Origin: Afipia carboxidovorans OM5
GTDB lineage: Bacteria; Pseudomonadota; Alphaproteobacteria; Rhizobiales; Xanthobacteraceae
NCBI RefSeq assembly: GCF_000218565.1
Contig: NC_015684.1
Coordinates: 1,054,001-1,118,000, forward strand
Direction: 5' to 3'
Length of the DNA stretch: 64,000 nucleotides
The notes under the pieces were generated by a model. It was given only the letters and a program-made list of their open reading frames with translations. It was not told the DNA's origin and ran no database searches. Both the position numbers and the translations under genes were made by a program. Shown one piece after another: positions 41,946 to 53,334 of the stretch. How positions within the stretch are numbered: position 1 is the first letter of the stretch; every line of letters begins with the position of its first letter.

Positions 41946-43683
41946 CAGGCGCCCTCCATCGTCCAGCAGACGCGCCATGGTGCGAGCGGGCCGGGCTCTC
42001 CCCAGATGAAGCTGTCGCTGTGGACGGTTCGCGCGCTCGGGTAAGTCGAGAGGTTGGCCGTCAGCGTCAGAAGCTCGCCGCCGAGCGACCATGAGGCAAA
42101 CAGCGTGCCGTCCGACTCGATTCCGGCTTCACCGAAGGTAGCATCGCGTAAATTCGGCACGATCTCGCGCTGACGCACGGCGAGAAGCTTTCGGATGAGC
42201 GCATGCCGGCGCTGTCCGTCCGGGCTTTGCAGTTCCTGCCAGTCGAGTTTGGCGCGCGCAAAGGTTGCCTCGGCGAGCGGATCGGGAACGTCGTCACCGA
42301 AGGTTTCATACGCCTGTTTGAATTCGCGGCGGCGTCCTTCGCGCACGGCCTGCGCCAGATCGCCGTGGAAATCGCAGAAGAACGGGAAGGGCGTGGTGGC
42401 GCCCCATTCCTCGCCCATGAACAGAAGCGGCGGCATCGGTGCGAGCAGCGTGATGGCAAGCGCGGCATCGAGTGCTGCCGGATCGCAGGCGAGCCGGTCG
42501 CCGAGGGCACGGTTGCCGATCTGGTCGTGGTTCTGCAGAAAATTGACGAAAGCGGTGGGTGGCAGGTTGCCGCTCGGCTCACCGCGAAATGCGCCTTCCC
42601 GATGCAATGATGGCTCGCCCTGATAGGCGAAGCCGGCCTCCAGCGCCCGCACGATGTGCGGCATCGGCGGCTGATAGTCCTGATAATAGCCGAACCTCTC
42701 GTCGCTCAGCAGCACATGCCAGGCATGGTGATAGTCGTCATTCCATTGAGCACGATATTTTCCCGCAGGCGGCTCAGTGAGCGGATCGAGCAGGCTGGCG
42801 CGATTATCGTCGTTCTCAAGCACGAGATGAATGGTGCGGCCGCTGGTGCGGGCCAGCGCCCCGGCGGCGATGCTGATGTCCCGCAGGAGAAGATCGTCGG
42901 CGGTATCGATAGCATGGACGGCGTCGAGCCGGAGCCCGTCGAAGCGATAGTTGCGCAACCAATGCAGGGCGTTTTCGACCGCAAACCCGCGGACTTCCGG
43001 CACGCGGTAGTCAATCGCAATGCCCCATGGCGTGTGGGTGCGCGTGAAGAAGGGCGGTGCATAGAGGCCGAGATAATTCCCCTCAGGCCCGAAGTGATTG
43101 TAGACCACATCGAGAAACACCATCAGCCCGCGCAGGTGAGCTTCGTCGATCAGCGCCTTGAGGTCGTCGGGCCGGCCGTAGCTTGAATCCGGCGCGTACC
43201 ACAGCGCGCCGTCATAGCCCCAATTCCAGCGGCCTGGAAAATCCGCAAGCGGCATCAACTCCAGTGCGGTGATGCCGGTCTCGACCAGATGGTCGAGCCT
43301 GTCGATCATCGCGCGATAGGTGCCATCGGGTGTGAACGTGCCGACGTGTGTTTCAAGAAAGACCACGTCCTCCCAAGGCCGCCCGCGCCATTCCGTTGCA
43401 CGCCAGGTGTAACTGCGGTGGTCGATCACTTCGCTCGGGCCGGAAATATCATCCGGCTGGAATGAGGACGCGGGATCGGGGACTTCCATATCGCCGTCGA
43501 TCCGGAAGCGATAGCGCGCGCCCGCATGAAGGCCTGCGATATCGCATGTGAACCATCCCTCCGGCTCGCGCTGCATCTCGTGCGCCGCATCGCCGAGCAT
43601 GAGATCGACGCGCTCTGCCGCGGGCGCCCAGAGCCGGAAGGCGACGCCGTCAGATGTCAGGTGAGGGCCAAACGAGAAACCAT

Positions 43684-43687
<4 letters not shown>
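41945..43687 (-). CDS. treZ: Malto-oligosyltrehalose trehalohydrolase
   Basis: A 580-residue GH13 enzyme releasing free trehalose from the TreY product. It begins GFSFGPHLTSDGVAFRLWAPAA (isoamylase-N-like beta domain). Catalytic-barrel motifs include DVVYNHFGPEGNY, FDGLRLDAVHAI (nucleophile Asp) and VLENDDN (acid Glu). Overlaps glgX by ATGA and treY by TGATG. Works with TreY to convert debranched glycogen to trehalose. Confidence 0.93.
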
Positions 43688-45764
<2,077 letters not shown>

Positions 45765-45765
<1 letters not shown>

Positions 45766-47912
45766 CAATCACCGTCCGGCACGAGATAAACCGCGGCAAG
45801 CGGCGGGATGGTGAGTGACAAGTGCGGCACGAGACCCTCCAGCGTCTCGCGTCCGCCGATGTTGCCGACATTGGTGCCACCGTAATGCGCGGAATCGGAA
45901 TTGAACACCTCGCGCCATCGGCCGGGGAACGGCACGCGCACGGGATAATCCTGATAGACGTTCGGCGAGAAATTCACCACGACAAGGCAACGCTCACGCG
46001 GCGCGTTGCCCTTCCGGACCCAGGCAAACACGTTGCGGTCGGAATCGTTGGTGATGATCCATTCGAAGCCTGCGGGATCGCTATCGAATTCGTGGAGTGC
46101 CGGCAGGCTGCGGTAGAGGTGGTTGAGATCGCGCACCAGCGCCTGCACGCCGCGATGGCTGGTCTGATCGAGCAGGTGCCAATCAAGCGAGTGATCGTGA
46201 TCCCATTCGCGCTGCTGGCCGAACTCAGAGCCCATGAACAGCAGCTTCTTGCCGGGGTGGGCGAACATGAAGGCATAATAGGCGCGCAGGTTGGCGAAGC
46301 GCTGCCAGTCGTCGCCGGGCATGCGGCCGAGAATCGAGCGTTTGCCGTGGACCACTTCGTCGTGCGACAGCGGCAAAATGAAATTTTCAGAGAATGCGTA
46401 GTGCAAGCCGAACAAAATCTGATCGTGATGATATTTGCGATGGATTGGGTCCTTGCTGATGTAGTTCAGCGTGTCGTGCATCCAGCCCATATTCCATTTG
46501 TAGCCGAAGCCGAGACCGCCGAATTCCACGGGACGCGAGACTTGCGGCCAGGCGGTCGATTCTTCAGCGGCCGTCGTCGCGTGTGGAAATTTTCCGAACA
46601 CTTCGGTGTTGAAGCGGCGCAGGAAGGCGATGGCCTCGAGGTTTTCGCGGCCGCCGTACTTGTTCGGAATCCAGCCACCGGCCGGGCGGCTGTAATCAAG
46701 ATAAAGCATGGACGCGACGGCATCGACGCGCAGGCCGTCCACGCCGTAGCGCTCGAGCCAGAACAGCGCATTTGAAATGAGGAAGTTCGTGACTTCCGTG
46801 CGACCGTAATTGTAGATCAGCGTGCCCCAGTCGAGGTGGCGGCCTTGCAGCGGATTGGCGTGCTCGTAAAGCGCGGTGCCGTCGAAATGGCCGAGGCCAT
46901 GACGATCGTCGGGGAAATGCCCCGGCACCCAGTCGAGCAGCACGGCAAGCCCTTCGGCGTGGCAGGCCTCGATGAGAGCAGCAAAATCCTCCGGCGGACC
47001 AAAGCGGCTGGTCGGCGCGAACAGGCCGGTCGGCTGATAACCCCACGAACCGTCGAAGGGATGTTCACTGACGGGAAGCAACTCGACATGGGTGAAGCCC
47101 ATCTCGCGCACATATTTCGGCAGCGTCTCGGCAAGCTCGCGATAGGTCAGCCATTCATTGCCGTTCTTCCGGCGCCATGAGCCGAGGTGCACCTCATAGA
47201 TCGAGATCGGAGAGCTGAGTGCGTTGGCCTGCGGCGGAGCCCGCAGCTTCGGCGACAAGGTGCGTTCGTCGAAAACGATCGAGGCCGTGTTCGGCCGGAT
47301 CTCGGCCTGAAAGGCGATGGGGTCGGCCTTGAGCGGCAGCGGTTCGCCATGCGGGCCCGAGATATCGAACTTGTAACGGCTGCCAATGGCGACGCCAGGA
47401 ATAAAGATTTCCCAATAACCATTGCCGCGCACGCGCATGGCGTGCGGGCGGTTGTCCCAGAAATTGAAGTCACCGACCACGCTGACGCGTTTTGCATTCG
47501 GCGCGAACACCACGAAGGCAACGCCGTGCACACCCTCCATCGTCATCGGGTGCGCGCCGAGCTTGTCGTAGAGCTCCTGATGACGGCCTTCACCGAGCAG
47601 ATAGAGATCGAAATCAGTCAGCACCGGCGGAAAACGATAGGGGTCATGCAGCTCCACGACGTTGTCGCCGTAGTTTGCGCGCAGCCGATAGGCGCCGACT
47701 TCTCTCGGGAGCGAGCCCTCGAACAAGCCCGCGTCATGCAGGCGCGACAGCTCGGCGCGATGGCCGTTGTCGTCGATCGCTTCGACCTGCGAGGCATGAG
47801 GCAGGAAGGCGCGCACCACGCTGCGGTCGCCTTCCGGATGCAGGCCGAGATAGTGAAACGGATCGGAATGGCGGCCTTCGAGAATGGCGTAGGCTTCGGC
47901 GGGCAATGTCAT
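45765..47912 (-). CDS. glgB: 1,4-alpha-glucan branching enzyme
   Basis: A 715-residue GH13/CBM48 enzyme adding alpha-1,6 branches. Features: N-terminal beta domain, ELYDKLGAHP and VVFAPNAKRVSVVGDFN, the barrel with LDWVPGHFPDD, GVDGLRVDAVASMLYLDYSR (nucleophile Asp) and AEESTAWP (acid Glu), and C-terminal all-beta domain. The ATG at 47912 follows GGAGGTGGCGAC and overlaps the treS/mak stop by ATGA. An in-frame extension to 48074 lacks family similarity. It acts with GlgE. Confidence 0.94.
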
Positions 47913-50900
47913 GTCGCCACCTCCGTTTCGCTTGCGAGGAGGCGCAGCGCGCCGTCGAGCGGGATGCCGAGCCAGTCCGGACGATGTCCCAATTCGTATT
48001 CGATTTCGTAGAACACCTTCTCCAGGAGGAAAAATTTCAAGAGCCGATCCGCGGCAAGTGGATTGGAAGGCCACAGCCGCGGATCGGTTGTGTGCTCGCG
48101 ATAGGCATCGATGAAGGTGATCGTTGAAATGTCGCGCCAGCCTTCAAGTTCCTCGGCGATTTCGCCATTCTCATCGGGCGCCGCCGCGCGGGCGCGCAAC
48201 AGCGCTGCGCCTGCGGCGTAATCGATCGACCGCACAAGCCCCGCGATGTCGCGTGCCGCGGGTGCCTTGCGCCGGCGCTCGGCGAGCGAGCGGCGCGGCT
48301 CGCCTTCGAAATCGATGATCTGGATATCGTCGGAGGCGACGAGCAACTGCCCGAGGTGAAGATCGCCGTGGTGGCGGACCTTGAGAATGTCCTTCGGCTT
48401 TGGAAGCAGTGTATCGATCAGCCCTGAGAGGTCGGCGCGATAGGCGAGAAGCGCCTCGATCGGCTTGCGGTCTCGCTCCTCCAGCCGCGGCAGATAATTC
48501 TGCAGAGCCTCCAGCACGCGCGTGGTGCTGGCATGCAGCGCATTGCGCCATACCTGCAGGTCTTCGGCGGTTGCCGCCTCGGGTGCGAAATCGAGAATGT
48601 CGCTGCGGCTTGCGAGCGCTGTCTGCATCTCGGCGACGCGCCGCCCGGCTTGCGTCATGTAGCGGAGATAATTGCTCTGCTCCGCGCGCTCCATGTCCTT
48701 CTGCTCGACGCTGAGCAGGCGCCGTTCCTCGACGAAACGATCGAGATAATTCGCCGTCACCGCCCATGCGTCGCCCTGGTTCGGAATCAGACGATGGATG
48801 ATCGCTACGGCCGAGCGCTTGTCGCCTTCTTCAAGCTCCACGCTGCCGAGCAACTCCGGCGTGTTGGCGAAGCCCGCAACCTCGGTGAGGAAGCGGCCCA
48901 TCTCGATTTCCGGATTGATGCCGGCTTCAAGCCGCCGGTAAATCTTCACGACAAAAGATTCGTCGACGAGACTCGTGCTGTTGGATTGCTCGGTCTGAAC
49001 GGCATGGACGTTTTCAATCTCGATGTCGGGCTGTTCAAGGAATTTTTCGGTCGGTTCAAACAGCAGCCGGTCGGTGCCGTTGGTCGTGACGCGGTGATGG
49101 CGCAAATTATCGAGCAGCAGCATGATGAACTGCTTGTCGGTTGCGATATCGAACAGTGTGCCTTCGCGCGAGGCCTGACGGACAGCGGCAAGGGCTGTCG
49201 GATTGCTGCGCTCGCGGTCGAACCGCACCCAGTCCACCCGGATCGGCAGCGCGTAGCGGTGGATCTGGCCATGCAGCGGCGATTCGAGGATCGCCAGCCA
49301 TGACGTCGGCCCTTCTTCTTCAAACGGAACAGCCGACGTGACCTTGGTGATGATCGCGTAGGAGGAGCGCTGCGGAAACCAGCGCGTGCGCGCTAGGTGC
49401 GCGGGCAGGACGTCGCGTTCGAAAATATGTCGCGTCCGCTCGAGTGTGACCCAGGTCGAGCCCGCGGGCACGACAAGCGTCTCGAATTCAGGGAATGGCT
49501 CTTCCTTCGAAGCCTCCGGTGGCTTCTCAAGAAGTTTGAACCAATAGAAGCCATAAGGCGCGAGCGTGATGAGATAAGGAAGTTCGCCGATCGGCGGGAA
49601 TGTCGTGCGGCCAAGCATTTCCAGCGGCACGCGATCCTTCCACGGTGCGAGGTTGAGTTCGGTCGCCTGCGCCGAGCGCGACAGGTTGGCGATGCAGAGG
49701 ATGATCTCATCCTCATATTGTCGAATATAGGCGACGGTCGCCCGGTTGCTGGGGCGGATGAAGGTGATGCCGCCGCGCCCGAACGCCTTGCTGGTCTTGC
49801 GCACCGAAATCAGCCGCTTGGTCCAGCTCAGCAGCGACGACAGGCTGCGCGATTGCGCTTCCACGTTGACGGATTCATAGCCGTAGACCGGGTCCATGAT
49901 CGGAGGCGCATAGAGCCGCGCGGGATCGGAGCGTGAGAATCCGCCGTTCCTGTCCGGCGTCCATTGCATCGGCGTGCGCACGCCGTTGCGGTCGCCGAGA
50001 TAGATGTTGTCGCCCATCCCGATCTCGTCGCCGTAATAGATGATCGGCGTGCCGGGAAACGAGAACAGCAGCGAGTTCATCAGTTCGATCTTGCGACGAT
50101 CGTTGTCCATCAACGGCGCGAGGCGGCGGCGGATGCCGACATTGATGCGCGCGCGCGGGTCGTTCGCATAAGTCGACCACAGATAATCGCGCTCGACATC
50201 GGTGACCATTTCGAGCGTGAGCTCGTCGTGGTTGCGCAGGAACAGCGCCCACTGGCAGCTCGACGGAATGTCGGGCGTCTGGCGCAGAATATCGGTGACA
50301 GGGAAACGATCTTCCTGCGCGATGGCCATGTAGAAGCGCGGCATCAGCGGGAAGTGGTAAGCCATGTGGCATTCGTCGCTGTCGCCGAAATAGTGCTGCA
50401 CATCCTCCGGCCACTGGTTGGCTTCAGCGAGCAATACCTTGCCCTTAGCGTAGGCGTCGAGTTCGGCGCGCAGATGCTTGATGATGGCGTGCGTCTCGGG
50501 AAGGTTCTCGTTATTGGTGCCTTCGCGCTCGCAAAGATAAGGAATCGCGTCGAGCCGGAAACCGTCGACACCGGTGTCGAGCCAGCGCTTCATCACCTGC
50601 ACGACGGCGCTGACGACGCGCGGGTTGTCGAAATTCAAATCCGGCTGATGCGAGAAGAAGCGGTGCCAGTAATAGGCGCCGGCTTCCGCGTCCCAGGTCC
50701 AGTTCGATTTCTCGGTGTCGGTAAAGATGATCCGCGTATCGAGATATTTCTGGTCGGTCTTGCTCCACACGTACCAATTGCGCGCGCTGGAGCCGGCATG
50801 GCTTCGCCGCGCCCGCTTGAACCATGGGTGCTGATCGGAGGTGTGGTTGATGACGAGCTCGGTGATGACGCGAAGCCCGCGCCGCTTCGCCTCGGTGATG

Positions 50901-51193
50901 AAGCGGCGGAAATCCTTCATCGTGCCGAAATCGGGATTGATCGCGCCGTAGTCGGCGATGTCGTAGCCGTCGTCGCGCCCTGGCGAGGGATAGAACGGCA
51001 ACAGCCACAGGCAGGTGACGCCGAGATCCTGCAGATAATCGAGTTTCTCGGTGAGGCCCGCGAAGTCACCGATGCCGTCATTGTTGCTGTCGGCGAATGC
51101 CTTCACATGCAACTGATAGATGATCGCATCTTTGTACCAGAGTTCGTCGGTTTCGGTCTGCTGGCTTTTGGCAATGGAGGTCATGACGTTCAT
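47909..51193 (-). CDS. treS: Trehalose synthase - maltokinase fusion
   Basis: A 1094-residue fusion. Residues about 15-570 are a GH13 trehalose synthase interconverting maltose and trehalose (WYKDAIIYQLHVKAF, VITELVINHTSDQHPWF, GFRLDAIPYLCEREGT). Residues about 620-1090 are a maltokinase (Pep2/Mak) that phosphorylates maltose to maltose-1-phosphate; the kinase motif HGDLHLGQLL and the acidic IIDFEGEP are intact. Product feeds GlgE. The start is the ATG at 51193 (MNVMTSIAKS), with GAGGTG upstream; the ten-base gap from glgE and overlap with glgB place it mid-operon. Confidence 0.94.
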   Translation of the reverse strand: MNVMTSIAKSQQTETDELWYKDAIIYQLHVKAFADSNNDGIGDFAGLTEKLDYLQDLGVTCLWLLPFYPSPGRDDGYDIADYGAINPDFGTMKDFRRFITEAKRRGLRVITELVINHTSDQHPWFKRARRSHAGSSARNWYVWSKTDQKYLDTRIIFTDTEKSNWTWDAEAGAYYWHRFFSHQPDLNFDNPRVVSAVVQVMKRWLDTGVDGFRLDAIPYLCEREGTNNENLPETHAIIKHLRAELDAYAKGKVLLAEANQWPEDVQHYFGDSDECHMAYHFPLMPRFYMAIAQEDRFPVTDILRQTPDIPSSCQWALFLRNHDELTLEMVTDVERDYLWSTYANDPRARINVGIRRRLAPLMDNDRRKIELMNSLLFSFPGTPIIYYGDEIGMGDNIYLGDRNGVRTPMQWTPDRNGGFSRSDPARLYAPPIMDPVYGYESVNVEAQSRSLSSLLSWTKRLISVRKTSKAFGRGGITFIRPSNRATVAYIRQYEDEIILCIANLSRSAQATELNLAPWKDRVPLEMLGRTTFPPIGELPYLITLAPYGFYWFKLLEKPPEASKEEPFPEFETLVVPAGSTWVTLERTRHIFERDVLPAHLARTRWFPQRSSYAIITKVTSAVPFEEEGPTSWLAILESPLHGQIHRYALPIRVDWVRFDRERSNPTALAAVRQASREGTLFDIATDKQFIMLLLDNLRHHRVTTNGTDRLLFEPTEKFLEQPDIEIENVHAVQTEQSNSTSLVDESFVVKIYRRLEAGINPEIEMGRFLTEVAGFANTPELLGSVELEEGDKRSAVAIIHRLIPNQGDAWAVTANYLDRFVEERRLLSVEQKDMERAEQSNYLRYMTQAGRRVAEMQTALASRSDILDFAPEAATAEDLQVWRNALHASTTRVLEALQNYLPRLEERDRKPIEALLAYRADLSGLIDTLLPKPKDILKVRHHGDLHLGQLLVASDDIQIIDFEGEPRRSLAERRRKAPAARDIAGLVRSIDYAAGAALLRARAAAPDENGEIAEELEGWRDISTITFIDAYREHTTDPRLWPSNPLAADRLLKFFLLEKVFYEIEYELGHRPDWLGIPLDGALRLLASETEVAT

Positions 51194-51203
51194 GGCGCGC
51201 ACC

Positions 51204-53189
51204 TCACGCCAGGCAGCGGAAGAGGGCGGCGGGATCGCGCGCGGGATCGAGGCGCAGGCGAATGCCGCCCCATTCCACGCCGTGCCGCTCACCGGTCACG
51301 ATATTCTCGAGCGCCACCACCGGCACAAGCTCGGTGCCGTGTCGCACGTTGATGCCGCCAAGCGGAAGCCAGATCTCGCGCGGCTCGGGCGCTATGGCGA
51401 TGGCACCGGCGATGACATTCGTCTCGTCGGCGGTCGATTTGCTGAAGCCGATGACGTGGTCGTCATCGACGTTCAGGAAATCGAGGCGGGCCGTCTGGCG
51501 CAGCGCCGGGTTGGCGCGCCGCGCGGCGTTGAGATTTCGAATGTAGTCCTTGATGTTGCCCGGCGCATTCCAGTCGCGGGTCTTGATCTCGTACTTCTCG
51601 GAGTTGAGATATTCTTCTTTCCCCGGGATCGGCTCGTGCTCAAGCAGTTCGAAGCCATTATAAATGCCGTAGGACGCCGACAACATTGCAGCGAGCGCCA
51701 CGCGCGATTTGAACATCCACGGCTCGCCGCCCTGCAGGTGATACGGCAGAATGTCCGGCGTGTTGACGAAGAAGTTCGGCCGGTAATATTCACGCTCCGG
51801 ATAGTCCGTGAGCTCGCGCAGGTATTCCTGCATCTCCCATTTCCCCGTGCGCCAGGTGAAATAGGTGTAGGACTGCGAGAAGCCGAGCTTGGCGAGACCT
51901 TTCATCAGCTTCGGCCGGGTAAAAGCCTCCGCGAGGAAAATGACGTTCGGGTGATGAAGCTGGGTGTCCTTGATGAGCCATTCCCAGAACGGAAACGGCT
52001 TGGTGTGCGGATTATCCACGCGGAAAATCTCGACCCCCTGATCGATCCAGAACCGGATGACGTCACGCAGCGCGCGCCATAGTGCGTCCGCATCGTCGCA
52101 GTCGAAATCCGGATTGTGAATGTCTTCATATTTCTTCGGCGGATTTTCCGCGTAGCGCATGGTGCCGTCGGGCCGGCGCTTAAACCAGTTCGGATGGTTC
52201 TTCAGCCACGGATGATCGGGCGAGCACTGCACAGCGAAATCGAGCGCGATTTCGAGGCCGTTGGCCTTCGCCGCGCGCACGAGATTGCGGAAATCATCCA
52301 GCGTGCCGAGCTCGGGATGAATGGCGTCGTGCCCGCCGCTTTCGTCTCCGATCGCATAAGGTGAGCCTGGATCGCCGGGCTCTGCCTTTAGCGCGTTGTT
52401 GCGGCCCTTGCGGTTGGTGTGGCCGATCGGATGGATTGGCGTGAAATAGAGAACGTCGAAACCCATCGATGCGACATCGGGTAGCCGCGCAATACAATCG
52501 CGGAAGGTGCCGTGCTGGCCCGGCACCGTGCTCTGGCTGCGCGGGATCATCTCGTACCAGGCGCCCTCGATGGCGCGGGCGCGGTCGGCCATCAGCGGAA
52601 ACGGTTTTGAGCGGGTGAGGTCCGTACGCGGCTGGCTCACGGCCATCGCCTGTACGACGTCGTCGCTGAGAAGCGGGGTGATGTCGCCCTTCTGCAGAAA
52701 CGCTTCGCAGGCGGTCCCGATGATCGACGCCGTCTCCTTGTTGGGCGGCTCGGCCTTGGTCATCATCGCCGCGCCTTCGAGCGCGTCGAGCGAGACGTCC
52801 TGCCCGGCGTCGAGCTTGGCGATCGCGCCGTGGCGCCAGGTCGCAAACGCATCCGTCCATGCTTCGATGACGTACACATGACGGCCCACAGCCTGCGGCG
52901 TGAACGTACCGGTCCAGCGGTCATTATTATGGAGGTGCATCGGCGTGCGCTGCCATTCGCGTGCGGTTTCAAGCCTCCACAGCAAAGCTGCTGCCACAAT
53001 GTCGTGTCCGCCGCGAAAAATGTCGGCCCAGACCTCGATCGGTTCGCCCGCAAGGCGTTTCACCGGGAAGCGCCCGCCATCAATGCAAGGATAGACATCC
53101 TCGATATGGAAAACGCTGCGGCCGGGTGAATCTGTCGAGGAAAAGCCCAATTGATTTTCAACTGTTTTCATGGGCGGAAGCACGGACAT
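51204..53189 (-). CDS. glgE: Alpha-1,4-glucan:maltose-1-phosphate maltosyltransferase
   Basis: A 661-residue GH13 enzyme (GlgE) that transfers maltose from maltose-1-phosphate to alpha-1,4-glucan. The N-terminal beta domain starts FHIEDVYPCIDGGRFPVKRL, followed by the catalytic barrel with DFAVQCSPDHPW, EIFRVDNPHTKPFPFWEWLI (nucleophile region) and VIFLAEAFTRPKLM (acid Glu). First gene of the operon. Start uncertain: ATG at 53189 taken, ATG at 53171 and TTG at 53231 possible. A GGAAC-N16-CATT element just upstream would put transcription start near 53224, which excludes 53231. Confidence 0.93.
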   Translation of the reverse strand: MSVLPPMKTVENQLGFSSTDSPGRSVFHIEDVYPCIDGGRFPVKRLAGEPIEVWADIFRGGHDIVAAALLWRLETAREWQRTPMHLHNNDRWTGTFTPQAVGRHVYVIEAWTDAFATWRHGAIAKLDAGQDVSLDALEGAAMMTKAEPPNKETASIIGTACEAFLQKGDITPLLSDDVVQAMAVSQPRTDLTRSKPFPLMADRARAIEGAWYEMIPRSQSTVPGQHGTFRDCIARLPDVASMGFDVLYFTPIHPIGHTNRKGRNNALKAEPGDPGSPYAIGDESGGHDAIHPELGTLDDFRNLVRAAKANGLEIALDFAVQCSPDHPWLKNHPNWFKRRPDGTMRYAENPPKKYEDIHNPDFDCDDADALWRALRDVIRFWIDQGVEIFRVDNPHTKPFPFWEWLIKDTQLHHPNVIFLAEAFTRPKLMKGLAKLGFSQSYTYFTWRTGKWEMQEYLRELTDYPEREYYRPNFFVNTPDILPYHLQGGEPWMFKSRVALAAMLSASYGIYNGFELLEHEPIPGKEEYLNSEKYEIKTRDWNAPGNIKDYIRNLNAARRANPALRQTARLDFLNVDDDHVIGFSKSTADETNVIAGAIAIAPEPREIWLPLGGINVRHGTELVPVVALENIVTGERHGVEWGGIRLRLDPARDPAALFRCLA

Positions 53190-53229
53190 CCGGGAGCGCC
53201 TTGTCGAAATAGAGGTGATGTCCTCTGAC

Positions 53230-53254
53230 AATGGCGCAGGCGGTGATTGGTTCC
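53230..53254 (-). promoter_or_regulatory. EcfG-like promoter facing glgE
   Basis: On the minus strand GGAAC, 16 nt, then CATT, one base off the CGTT expected for the EcfG general-stress sigma factor. It lies 41 nt before the chosen glgE start. A perfect consensus for the opposite direction is adjacent. Confidence 0.45.
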
Positions 53255-53257
53255 ATC

Positions 53258-53282
53258 GGAACGGATTGAAGCGTGGGGCGTT
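53258..53282 (+). promoter_or_regulatory. EcfG-type promoter of malQ
   Basis: GGAAC (53258-53262), 16-nt spacer, CGTT (53279-53282): exact match to the alphaproteobacterial EcfG (RpoE2/SigT) consensus, 53 nt before the malQ start. Confidence 0.7.
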
Positions 53283-53334
53283 TGCCGTAAGGACGAACTA
53301 TGTGTGAGGTTCGCTCTTATTCCGATGAGGCAGC

